Shown here piece by piece: positions 6,731-13,303 of a DNA stretch of 19,812 nucleotides. Source of the stretch: Christensenella sp. UBA5394 (GTDB lineage: Bacteria > Bacillota > Clostridia > Christensenellales > CAG-138); the NCBI GenBank assembly GCA_002409725.1, contig DHOI01000112.1:3665-23476 (forward strand). The letters are read 5' to 3'. Position 1 is the stretch's first letter. Each line of letters opens with the position of its first letter. The notes under the pieces were generated by a model. That model was not told the origin of the DNA, did not search any database, and saw only the letters and a list, made by a program, of their open reading frames with translations. Position numbers and translations under genes: made by a program.

Positions 6731-7753
6731 CTACGGCGCAAAGAGCGGCTTGCCCGGTGTAGGGGAAGGAGAGGGGGCGGGCGCGCCCCCCGTGTCCAGC
6801 CCGGCGGACTGGGCGATGGCGGCGGCCAGATAATCCACGGCATTGAGGGCCTGTTCAAGGGTATTGGCGTTGTGCCCCACCTCTACCAGCAGGCATTGGC
6901 TGGAGATATGCTGGTTGTAGCGGCCCGTTTTGACCCGTATGTTGCGCACGAGGCCGGGGTTGACTGCGGCCAGGGATTCGGTGATGCGTTTGGCCAGGGC
7001 ATAGTTGGCTGCGAAATCCGGCATTTCCCCATAACCTGTGCCCGTGGCTCCCTCGCCCGTGCCCACTACGAACATCAGGCGCGCTACCTCCTGGCCATTC
7101 ATCACGATATAATCCTTGTTCTCGGTGGGGTTGGAACCGTAAGCGTCCCGGTGCACATCGATGTACATGGTGATGGAAGGGTATTGTTCCCGGTATTTTT
7201 CCATGGTTTTTACGGAACGGGAATAGCTGGTGGCCAGCTTGGGCGGCTCGTGGTTCGTGATGTCGTGCAGCACACAGATGCCGTATTTATCCCGCAAAAG
7301 GGTAGCCAGCTTTTCGCCCACGGCCACGATGTTCTTATCGTTTTCCCGTGTGCGCCAGGCGCTGGATTGAGTATAGGAATAGCCTTTGGTTGGAAAATAT
7401 GCCTCGGTGGTGTGGGTATGGTAGATCAGCACCCTGGGGGCGGTGCCGGTGAGATCGACCACGGGGGCCGGATCAATGGCGAGCAGCTCCACGCGGATGC
7501 CCTCGCTAACGCCCGCCGCGATATCCACGCCCACGCTGGGCGTAGGCTCGGGCGTGGGTGGCGGCACATAGGGCAGGCCATACAGAAGGGGCAATTGCAG
7601 GGAGGCCAGACGGTGATAAAGGGCCGGTTCCTCGCCATAATAGGCCCGGCCCTGAAGCAAAAGCGCAGCCGTGCAGCAGAGGGCCAGCAGGGGCAGCCCA
7701 AAGATGCGCCCGGCCCGCTTGGGCCGCAATGGCGGCAATTTCTTTCGCATCAT
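6731..7753 (-). CDS. spoIIP: Stage II sporulation protein P, engulfment amidase
   Basis: SpoIIP removes stem peptides from peptidoglycan (N-acetylmuramoyl-L-alanine amidase) during forespore engulfment, in a complex with SpoIID and SpoIIM. The 340-residue protein has a basic N-terminus, one membrane segment (about 17-34), a Pro/Thr-rich linker (64-73), and the amidase domain (about 105-318). Zinc-site motifs are intact: YHTHTTEAY (H112, E117), DVHRDA (H201) and LVEVGHN (E291). The last 20 residues are a Pro/Ser tail. Two ATG codons abut at 7753 and 7750, 5 bases after GGGGAGGG, and either could be used. gpr lies 59 bases upstream on the same strand, the classical order. The gap carries a SigE-type promoter and a hairpin that can mask the ribosome binding site. 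Confidence 0.96.
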   Translation of the reverse strand: MMRKKLPPLRPKRAGRIFGLPLLALCCTAALLLQGRAYYGEEPALYHRLASLQLPLLYGLPYVPPPTPEPTPSVGVDIAAGVSEGIRVELLAIDPAPVVDLTGTAPRVLIYHTHTTEAYFPTKGYSYTQSSAWRTRENDKNIVAVGEKLATLLRDKYGICVLHDITNHEPPKLATSYSRSVKTMEKYREQYPSITMYIDVHRDAYGSNPTENKDYIVMNGQEVARLMFVVGTGEGATGTGYGEMPDFAANYALAKRITESLAAVNPGLVRNIRVKTGRYNQHISSQCLLVEVGHNANTLEQALNAVDYLAAAIAQSAGLDTGGAPAPSPSPTPGKPLFAP

Positions 7754-7758
7754 ACAAG

Positions 7759-7791
7759 CCCTCCCCTCTATCAGCGTATGAAAGGGGAGGG
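7759..7791 (-). promoter_or_regulatory. Hairpin that can sequester the spoIIP ribosome binding site
   Basis: On the minus strand CCCTCCCC-T (7791-7783) is perfectly complementary to A-GGGGAGGG (7767-7759), 9 bp with a 15-base loop. The 3' arm is the spoIIP Shine-Dalgarno sequence, 5 bases before the ATG. The structure can form only in RNA that begins upstream of 7791, such as gpr read-through. Confidence 0.65.
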
Positions 7792-7801
7792 GTATATATG
7801 C
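7773..7801 (-). promoter_or_regulatory. SigE-type promoter of spoIIP
   Basis: On the minus strand GCATATA (7801-7795) lies 14 bases before CATACGCT (7780-7773). This fits the mother-cell SigE consensus (KMATATT, 14 bases, CATACAnT) at 6 of 7 and 6 of 8 positions. The predicted start, near 7766, would give a leader of only about 13 bases beginning at the ribosome binding site. Confidence 0.6.
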
Positions 7802-7818
7802 TTAGGCGGCGCTTAGGC
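7800..7818. repeat. 8-bp direct repeat at the gpr stop codon
   Basis: GCTTAGGC occurs at 7800-7807 and 7811-7818, separated by GGC. The second copy holds the gpr stop codon (minus-strand TAA). It may be a small tandem duplication. Confidence 0.6.
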
Positions 7819-8736
7819 AATTAGCATGCGTACCTCGTCGTATTCCGCGCCGAAAAGGGCCATGTTGATGCCGTCCGCCAATATGCGGGACATGTCCGTG
7901 GCGATCTGATCTACATCCTTGGGGGTTACGATCATGGAGCCCAAGTGCTCCTCGCTCACCTTTTCAGCCAGGGCGCGGAGCTTGTCCTCATCGCTGTGCA
8001 GGCCGGTCTCATCCGCGATGAGGGAAATGGTATCCTGCGAGATGGTGGTGGCATACACCACCATGGGTACGCCGACGGCCAGCACAGGCACGCCGAAGGT
8101 AGCCTCGTTGAGCCCCTTACGCTCGTTGCCCACGCCGCTACCCGGGCTTATGCCCGTATCCGTGAGCTGGATGGTTGTGCTGATGCGGGCGGCCCGGCGG
8201 GAGGCCAACGCATCCACGGCCAGGATAATATCCGGCTTGAGCCGCTCCACCACGCCCTGCACGATCTCCATCGTTTCAATGCCCGTGACCCCCAGCACCC
8301 CCGGCGCCACGGCGCATACCGAGCGGATGGGCTTGGACACTGCATCCGGCAGGTATTGAGTCACGTGGCGGGTCACGTAGACCTGCTCCGCTACCTTCGG
8401 CCCCAGGGAATCCGACGTGATGGCCCGGTTGCCCAGGCCCACCACCAGCACGGTGGCCTGCGGGTCGACCCCTTCCAATAGCCGCGCCAGCTCTGTGGCG
8501 AGGCTTTTGCTCACCTGCTCGAACAAATCCAGTGGGCGGTTGGTCAGCTCCGGCGCATCCAGCGTGATGTAATGGCCGATAGGCTTTTCCAGCTTTTGGG
8601 CCGCTTCCTCGGTTTCCACCTCGATGCGGGAAATGCTTATGCCCTCCCCTTCTTCCGTTTGCTCTTTGACCCCCTGTAATTCGGGATTCAGCTCCCGGGA
8701 TTCCATAGCCAGGTCCGTATAAATGCTCGTTGGCAT
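7813..8736 (-). CDS. gpr: Germination protease GPR
   Basis: GPR is the aspartic-type protease that degrades the small acid-soluble proteins coating spore DNA at germination. The 307-residue protein shows the family hallmarks: N-terminal YTDLAMES, VLVVGLGNRAITSDSLGP, CAVAPGVLGVTGIET, DALASRR and TGISPGSGVGNERKGLN, all conserved around the active site. It is made as a zymogen and self-cleaved; TDLA begins at residue 7, so the leader is shorter than in Bacillus (where it starts ~15 residues in). The ATG follows AAGGAGGAT by 6 bases. A SigG-type promoter lies upstream, as expected for a forespore gene. spoIIP follows on the same strand, and rpsT is divergent, a conserved neighbourhood. Confidence 0.97.
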   Translation of the reverse strand: MPTSIYTDLAMESRELNPELQGVKEQTEEGEGISISRIEVETEEAAQKLEKPIGHYITLDAPELTNRPLDLFEQVSKSLATELARLLEGVDPQATVLVVGLGNRAITSDSLGPKVAEQVYVTRHVTQYLPDAVSKPIRSVCAVAPGVLGVTGIETMEIVQGVVERLKPDIILAVDALASRRAARISTTIQLTDTGISPGSGVGNERKGLNEATFGVPVLAVGVPMVVYATTISQDTISLIADETGLHSDEDKLRALAEKVSEEHLGSMIVTPKDVDQIATDMSRILADGINMALFGAEYDEVRMLIA

Positions 8737-8768
8737 AGCCCTATCCTCCTTGAAAATCGCTTCAGAGC

Positions 8769-8799
8769 TAGTATGGCGCTATGCGGGCCGCGATATTTG
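8769..8799 (-). promoter_or_regulatory. SigG-type promoter of gpr
   Basis: On the minus strand a perfect CATACTA (8775-8769) is preceded after 18 bases by CAAATA (8799-8794), 4 of 6 matches to the SigG -35 consensus TGAATA. It lies ~35 bases before the gpr start. SigF and SigG recognise overlapping sequences, so either may use it. Confidence 0.65.
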
Positions 8800-8830
8800 C
8801 AAAAAACCTGGAAAGCGCCCTAGAATAAGC

Positions 8831-8859
8831 TTGCAATGGTAAGCGAGGCATGGTATAAT
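8831..8859 (+). promoter_or_regulatory. SigA-type promoter of rpsT
   Basis: TTGCAA (8831-8836), 17 bases, TATAAT (8854-8859), with an extended TGG before the -10 box. Transcription should start near 8866, giving a leader of about 30 bases. Confidence 0.85.
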
Positions 8860-8895
8860 CTCTACTGTTCGAGAAAAAAAAGGGAGGAACTTACT

Positions 8896-9156
8896 TTGGC
8901 AAACCACAAGTCCGCATTGAAGCGGGTCGGCATCACCGCGAAAAAGAATCTTCGCAACCGTATGATCACCTCGCAGGTAAAGACTGCCGTCAAGAGCTTC
9001 GACGCGGCCATCGCGTCCGAAGATAAGGCCGCCATCGAGAGCAGCTATGTCAACGCTGTGAGCACGGTGGATAAGGCTGCTGCCAAGGGCGTTATTCATA
9101 AAAACGCGGCCAACCGCAAAAAGTCCCAGCTTGCAGTCAAGCTGGCGGCTAAGTAA
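8896..9156 (+). CDS. rpsT: 30S ribosomal protein S20
   Basis: S20 binds 16S rRNA early in small-subunit assembly. The 86-residue protein begins ANHKSALKRV after the initiator and shows the expected Lys/Ala-rich three-helix pattern, ending KGVIHKNAANRKKSQLAVKLAAK. The start is TTG at 8896, 6 bases after GGGAGGAA; the open frame upstream to 8836 covers the promoter and cannot be translated from it. A non-ATG start in rpsT is known in other bacteria and may keep its output down. The gene has a strong promoter and terminator and lies next to gpr, as in Bacillus and many Clostridia. Confidence 0.97.
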   Translation: MANHKSALKRVGITAKKNLRNRMITSQVKTAVKSFDAAIASEDKAAIESSYVNAVSTVDKAAAKGVIHKNAANRKKSQLAVKLAAK

Positions 9157-9180
9157 GAGCCGCGCTTGAGCTTTTGGCTT

Positions 9181-9205
9181 AAAACCGGCCTTCGCCGGTT
9201 TTTTT
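9181..9205 (+). terminator. Terminator of rpsT
   Basis: AAAACCGGC (9181-9189) pairs perfectly with GCCGGTTTT (9194-9202) around loop CTTC, followed by more T (to 9205). It lies 25 bases after the rpsT stop codon. Confidence 0.93.
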
Positions 9206-9227
9206 GCGTGCTCATTGGAGGATGGAA

Positions 9228-10142
9228 ATGAAACGGGAGAAGGGTTTGTTTTACGTGCTGGGCGCGGGGGTGCTCTGGGGGGCTACGCTGGGCTTATACG
9301 GCCGCTTCATGAGTGCGCTGGGCTTCACGGCCATGCAAACCACGGCCGTACGCATGCTGGTGAGCGCGCTGGTATTTCTGTCTTACGGCCTGTTTGCGAA
9401 TAAATCTATCTTCAAGATCGCCCTGCGGGATTGCTGGATGTTCATCGGTAGCGGCATCGTCAGTATCGCCGCTTTCTGCTATTTCTATTTCACCTCGCTG
9501 GCATATGCCCCCCTGGCCGTGGTCTCCATCCTGCTGTATACCTCGCCCGTTTTCATCATGCTCTTTTCGGCCCTGCTCTTCAAAGAGCGCATCACCCGCA
9601 GCAAGCTCGTGGCCATGATCCTGGCCCTTTGCGGCTGCATGCTGGTGAGCGGCCTGATGGAGGGCTTTGGCACGGTGCCTCTTTACGGCGTGGTCACGGG
9701 CCTGTTGGCCGGGCTGACCTATTCCCTTTACAGCATCTTCGCCCGCTACGCCCTCAAAAAATACGGCACCCTCACCATCAATCTCTATACCTTCGTTTTT
9801 GCTACTCTGGCCACCCTGCCCGCGGGCGGGGCTGTAAAAACGCTCTCCATGCTCACCGCCTCAGCCCAACCTTTGGCGGTTGGGCTGATCGGCAGCCTGC
9901 TATGCAGCGCCGCGCCCTTTTTCCTTTATACCAAGGGCATGGAAACGCTGGATACGGGTAAGGCGGGCATCCTGGCCACCACGGAGCCGATGGTCAGCGC
10001 CCTGGTGAGCGTAGTCATCCTCAAAGAGCCCATGAGCCTTTGGGGTGCGCTGGGCATCGCGCTGGTTCTCACGGCTATCGTGCTGCTCTCCCGCAGCCCC
10101 CGGGTTGCCCCGGAGGCGGACGCCGCCCCCGAGCAGGCCTGA
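9228..10142 (+). CDS. EamA/DMT-superfamily transporter, ten membrane segments
   Basis: A 304-residue inner-membrane protein made of two EamA repeats with about ten hydrophobic segments (for example YVLGAGVLWGATLGLYGRF and VVSILLYTSPVFIMLFSALL). The second repeat has the usual FLYTKGMETLDTGKAGILATTEP block. Members export or import small metabolites; the substrate cannot be predicted. I chose the ATG at 9228, 6 bases after GGAGG (9217-9221); an ATG at 9222 touches the ribosome binding site. The C-terminus is a polar, acidic tail (EADAAPEQA). Only 22 bases separate the start from the rpsT terminator and no separate promoter is visible, so expression may depend on read-through from rpsT. Confidence 0.88.
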   Translation: MKREKGLFYVLGAGVLWGATLGLYGRFMSALGFTAMQTTAVRMLVSALVFLSYGLFANKSIFKIALRDCWMFIGSGIVSIAAFCYFYFTSLAYAPLAVVSILLYTSPVFIMLFSALLFKERITRSKLVAMILALCGCMLVSGLMEGFGTVPLYGVVTGLLAGLTYSLYSIFARYALKKYGTLTINLYTFVFATLATLPAGGAVKTLSMLTASAQPLAVGLIGSLLCSAAPFFLYTKGMETLDTGKAGILATTEPMVSALVSVVILKEPMSLWGALGIALVLTAIVLLSRSPRVAPEADAAPEQA

Positions 10143-10159
10143 ACCCATCCTTGAAAAGT

Positions 10160-10190
10160 AACGCCCGGCACATTTTATGCGCCGGGCGTT
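10160..10190. terminator. Terminator hairpin between the EamA gene and holA
   Basis: AACGCCCGGC (10160-10169) pairs perfectly with GCCGGGCGTT (10181-10190), 10 bp, loop of 11 bases. The plus-strand T-tract is poor (GTTGTTATG); the minus side reads ACTTTTC. It may serve both convergent units. Confidence 0.7.
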
Positions 10191-10219
10191 GTTATGATTG
10201 GCGAAGGGGCGGGAGCGTA

Positions 10220-10255
10220 GGACGGCATGCGGACATACCGCCGTCCCTGTTATTT
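10220..10255 (+). terminator. Second hairpin in the EamA-holA gap
   Basis: GGACGGC (10220-10226) pairs with GCCGTCC (10240-10246), followed on the plus strand by CTGTTATTTT. It probably backs up the first hairpin. The T-rich part runs into the last codons of convergent holA. Confidence 0.5.
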
Positions 10256-11227
10256 TGGCATGCACAAAATCAGCGCCCGCTCCAGCGCCTCGGCATCCTT
10301 CTGCTGGCCTGAAACCTGCAAATAGCCCACGTCGGCAAAGCGGCGCAGGTTGGCCAATAGCTCTGCGCGGGAATAGCGACGCGCGCCGTCGTAAGCTTTT
10401 TTCATGGGGTAGGTATTGCCCAGGCGCTTGAGGGTTTCCTCGCGGCCAAGGCCCTGGTCAATGCAGGCGCGGGCCTGCGCCATGCGGCGGAAATTGCCCT
10501 CCAACAGCGCAGCCATACGGAAGGGGCTCTCGCCCTCATCGAGCATGCGGCGGTAGGCCCGTAGCCCGTCCTGCGCCTTGCCCGCGAGGAAATAATCTAC
10601 CATATCAAATACCCTTAGCTCGACATTGCGGGTCACGCAGGCGGCGATGACCTCCTTGGTTACCTCCTGCCCGGCGCCGGCGTAAAAGGCGGCCTTGGCC
10701 AATTCGCTATGCAGGGCGGATACATCCGTGCCTACCAGCGATACCAGAAAGCGGGCGGCCTCCTCGGTGATAGGCGCATCGAGTCTGCGGGCCTGCTGGC
10801 GCACCCAGCGGGCGGCGTCGAAAGGGGTCAGCGGGTCAAAATCCACAGCCCGCTCCGCCTTGCGCAGGGCCTTGACCAGCCCCAGCTTTTCGTCCGCCTT
10901 GCCCCGTACGAAGAAGATCAGCAGGGATGTTTCCGGCAGGCGGGGGAGGTATTCGGCCAGACGCTTGCCCTCATCACCTTGGGGTAGAAAACGGCAAACG
11001 ACCAGGCGCTGCTCAGAGAAAAAGGGCAGCGTTTCACAGGCGGTGATCACATCATCCGCCGCGCCCCCATCGAGATATTGCAGATTCAGATCGCGGGAGA
11101 TCACATCCACCCGCTCGACCAAAGCGGCGAGGGCGCTTTCCTTTACGTATTCTTCCTCGCCGGATAACAGATATGCCCCGGCGAGGGCGCCATCCTGGAT
11201 GGCCTTAAAAAAGCTGCGATCGTTCAT
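10250..11227 (-). CDS. holA: DNA polymerase III delta subunit (clamp loader)
   Basis: Delta opens the sliding clamp ring as part of the clamp loader. The protein, 325 residues from ATG 11227, has the features of HolA: N-terminal AYLLSGEEEYVKESAL, SEQRLVVCRFLP, TSLLIFFVRGKADEKLGLVKAL, then SALHSELAKAAFYAG and the C-terminal FRMAALLEGNFRRMAQAR and YPMKKAYDGARRYSRAELL segments of the collar domain. I take ATG 11227 rather than the longer frame to 11284, which lies within comEC. No Shine-Dalgarno sequence precedes this ATG; instead an extended -10 box sits 6 bases upstream, pointing to a leaderless mRNA or to coupling with comEC, whose stop is 7 bases before. Position after comEC and near rpsT is conserved in Bacillota. 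Confidence 0.93.
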   Translation of the reverse strand: MNDRSFFKAIQDGALAGAYLLSGEEEYVKESALAALVERVDVISRDLNLQYLDGGAADDVITACETLPFFSEQRLVVCRFLPQGDEGKRLAEYLPRLPETSLLIFFVRGKADEKLGLVKALRKAERAVDFDPLTPFDAARWVRQQARRLDAPITEEAARFLVSLVGTDVSALHSELAKAAFYAGAGQEVTKEVIAACVTRNVELRVFDMVDYFLAGKAQDGLRAYRRMLDEGESPFRMAALLEGNFRRMAQARACIDQGLGREETLKRLGNTYPMKKAYDGARRYSRAELLANLRRFADVGYLQVSGQQKDAEALERALILCMPK

Positions 11228-11233
11228 AAATGT

Positions 11234-11263
11234 ATTATAGCATAGCAGCCAAAGCCCCCGCAA
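11234..11263 (-). promoter_or_regulatory. Putative extended -10 promoter for holA
   Basis: On the minus strand TTGCGG (11263-11258), 18 bases, then TGC-TATAAT (11242-11234). The TAA of TATAAT is the comEC stop codon. The predicted transcription start falls on the holA ATG at 11227. Confidence 0.5.
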
Positions 11264-12422
11264 ACAGTACGGCCCCATAGGCAATTTTTTTCCGCTTGGG
11301 CCAAAGGCAATAGCGGGATACCATCAGCAGCGCGCCAAAGAACAGGCAGCAGGAGAGGACGCTTGGCTGGGGCGTTTTTACCAGCGCAAAGGGCAGGGAG
11401 GCCACAGCCTTGGCCCCGGCGCTCATGCCCCGCACGAAGAGCTGGGCCGTGGGGGCCAGGAATTCGCCCAGGCGGCCATAGAGCACCCCTGCAAAGCACG
11501 CGATCATAGAGGAAAAGTAGGCAAAGGGAACGATGGGCAGGATGAGCAGATTGGCGAAGATCGAAAGCAGCGCCGCCTCCTGAAAATGATAGGCCGTGAG
11601 CGGCAATGTTCCCAGCATGCCGCAGACGGACATTGCGATATCCGCCGAGAGCCTCGAGGGCAGTGGCAGGGCCTCGGCCAGCGGACGGTAAAGCAAGGTG
11701 ATGGTTGCCACGGCCCCAAAAGAGAGCTGGAAGCCGATATCATAAAGGCTGTTGGGGGAAAGGGCCAGGATGCAGATGGCCGCCAAGGCGATGCTGCCGG
11801 CTTGATCCTTTTTGCGGCCCAATGCTTCGGCCAATAGGGGGCAAAGGCACATCAGCGCCGAGCGCACCAGCGAGGCTGGGAAGGCCGCGACTGCGCAATA
11901 GGCAAACATCAGCGCGGCCGTTACCGAGAGGCGGAAGGCCACGTGCGTTTTGCCCGCGAAGCGGTTAAGCAGCATCACGATAAAGGTCACATGCAGGCCG
12001 GAGAGCGAGAGGATGTGCGCCACGCCCGCACCCTTGTAGGCGGCGTAGAGGGCTTTGTCCAGCCCGCCCCGGCCACCCCAGAGCATGGCGCAAAGCAGGG
12101 AGGCCTCGGGCTCTTCAAAAAGGCTGCGGGTCATGGCCAGCAGCCTTTCCCGCGCCGCTTCAAAAGGCCCCAGGAACCAGGCCGGCAGCGCCAGCTCGGG
12201 CAGGAGCAGGCAGCGCAGTAGCGCGGTGACCAGCGCCAGCGCGAAGGTACGCTGGGGCAGAAGACCCAGCCGCCAGCACAAAAGCCCCAAAATGGAAAAC
12301 AGGCACAAGGCCCAAATAGGGCCCGTGCCTGTGAGGGTGCGGAAGAACACGATGCCCGCGGCCGCGCCCAACGCCGCCGCCACCATGGGGCGGTAGAGGA
12401 AGGGGCTGGTGGGGCGTTCCAC
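11235..12422 (-). CDS. comEC: Short ComEC/Rec2-type membrane protein (competence domain only)
   Basis: A 395-residue polytopic membrane protein. Three hydrophobic segments (residues ~12-75) lead into the ComEC competence domain with its hallmark GVAHILSLSGLHVTFI (about 135-150), LSPNSLYDIGFQLSFGAV, and LTAYHFQEAALLSIFANLLILP. Full-length ComEC, the channel for transforming single-stranded DNA, has ~750 residues, with an N-terminal OB-fold (DUF4131) and a C-terminal metallo-beta-lactamase domain. Neither is present here, and holA follows at once, so this is a short form rather than a sequencing break. GTG start 6 bases after the ridA stop, with no clear ribosome binding site; translational coupling is likely. 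No comEA or comEB is in the window. Whether it moves DNA is uncertain. Confidence 0.85.
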   Translation of the reverse strand: MERPTSPFLYRPMVAAALGAAAGIVFFRTLTGTGPIWALCLFSILGLLCWRLGLLPQRTFALALVTALLRCLLLPELALPAWFLGPFEAARERLLAMTRSLFEEPEASLLCAMLWGGRGGLDKALYAAYKGAGVAHILSLSGLHVTFIVMLLNRFAGKTHVAFRLSVTAALMFAYCAVAAFPASLVRSALMCLCPLLAEALGRKKDQAGSIALAAICILALSPNSLYDIGFQLSFGAVATITLLYRPLAEALPLPSRLSADIAMSVCGMLGTLPLTAYHFQEAALLSIFANLLILPIVPFAYFSSMIACFAGVLYGRLGEFLAPTAQLFVRGMSAGAKAVASLPFALVKTPQPSVLSCCLFFGALLMVSRYCLWPKRKKIAYGAVLFAGALAAML

Positions 12423-12428
12423 GGCCGC

Positions 12429-12806
12429 TTACGGCAGCTCGGCGATCAACTCGATCTCCACGGCCGCGCCGGCGGGGAGCTTGCTCACCTCGATGCAGGA
12501 GCGGGCGGGATACACGCCGTTAAAGGCATCGCCATAGATCTTGTTGACAGCGGCAAAATTGCCGAGGTCTGTGAGGAAGATGGTGGCCTTGAGGGCATTT
12601 TGCAGATTCGCACCCACTTCCGAAAGGATGGCTTCGAGGTTTTGCATGATCTGGGAGGCCTGCTCCTCTACGCTCTCCTTAAGCTTGCCGGTGGTGGGAT
12701 CGATCCCCAGCGTGCCGGATATGAACATCAGGCCGCCGGAAACGGTAGCGTGGCAATAGGGGCCGATGGCTGCGGGTGCTTTGGGGCTGACGATGGATTG
12801 TTTCAT
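12429..12806 (-). CDS. ridA: RidA-family enamine/imine deaminase
   Basis: RidA hydrolyses reactive 2-aminoacrylate and related enamines released by PLP enzymes such as threonine dehydratase. The 125-residue protein is full length for this trimeric family. It has IGPYCHA near the N-terminus, ISGTLGIDP (about 29-37), and the C-terminal signature PARSCIEVSKLPAGAAVEIE, where R102 matches the substrate-binding arginine. The start ATG at 12806 overlaps the rimI stop by four bases (ATGA), and the AAAGGAGATC binding site is inside rimI, so longer upstream frames are excluded. In this tRNA-modification cluster it takes the place often held by tsaD; a functional tie to t6A synthesis is not implied. Confidence 0.94.
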   Translation of the reverse strand: MKQSIVSPKAPAAIGPYCHATVSGGLMFISGTLGIDPTTGKLKESVEEQASQIMQNLEAILSEVGANLQNALKATIFLTDLGNFAAVNKIYGDAFNGVYPARSCIEVSKLPAGAAVEIELIAELP

Positions 12807-13303
12807 GGCTGATCTCCTTTTGATTGATGGTTGGTATCCAACGCGGCAAGGCTTTTCGGGATGTCGCGGTTCCACATGATGAGGGCGTCTTCGCCGGTAT
12901 CGGCGTAATAGCGCTTGCGACGGCCCGCCGCTTCGAAGCCCAGCCCGTGGTAGAGGGCCTGTGCGGTAAGGTTGCTCTCGCGCACTTCCAGCGTCATTTG
13001 GCAAGCGCCGTCCAGGAGGGCCGTGCGCATCATTTCGAGCATCAGCGCCCGGCCAAAGCCCCGGCGGCGCTGCTCCGGCGATACGGCTACGTTGGTGATG
13101 TGCGCTTCCTCATAGAGCAGCCACATGCCCGCGTAGGCCTCGACCTTTTGCCCGACCAAACCTACCCGGTAGCGGGCGATACGGTTTTTCAATTCCCCTG
13201 CCAGGGACTTTTCGCTCCAGGGCGAGCGGAAGCACAAGCGCTCCAACTCGGCCACCCGGGGCACGTCTGCCTTTTGCATGGGGCGAAAGGTTATTTCCGT
13301 CAT
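12803..13303 (-). CDS. rimI: RimI-type GNAT N-acetyltransferase
   Basis: RimI acetylates the N-terminal residue of ribosomal protein S18 (and other proteins) using acetyl-CoA. The 166-residue protein has the GNAT fold: motif A NVAVSPEQRRRGFGRALM (71-88) with the acetyl-CoA pyrophosphate loop, LEVRESNLTAQALYHGLGF (105-123) and RRKRYYADTGEDALIM (128-143), all typical of RimI. The polar tail after residue ~148 is encoded by the bases carrying the ridA ribosome binding site. The ATG at 13303 overlaps the tsaB stop as ATGA and follows GGGAGA by 8 bases. rimI commonly follows tsaB in Bacillota. Confidence 0.92.
   Translation of the reverse strand: MTEITFRPMQKADVPRVAELERLCFRSPWSEKSLAGELKNRIARYRVGLVGQKVEAYAGMWLLYEEAHITNVAVSPEQRRRGFGRALMLEMMRTALLDGACQMTLEVRESNLTAQALYHGLGFEAAGRRKRYYADTGEDALIMWNRDIPKSLAALDTNHQSKGDQP

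Noticed and set aside
6872..7816. 314-codon plus-strand frame opposite spoIIP
   Set aside because: SpoIIP motifs on the minus strand are decisive; this frame is a shadow.
8836..8895. 20-codon N-terminal extension of rpsT
   Set aside because: It overlaps the -10 box and transcription start, and S20 proteins begin with ANHKSA right after the initiator, as from TTG 8896.
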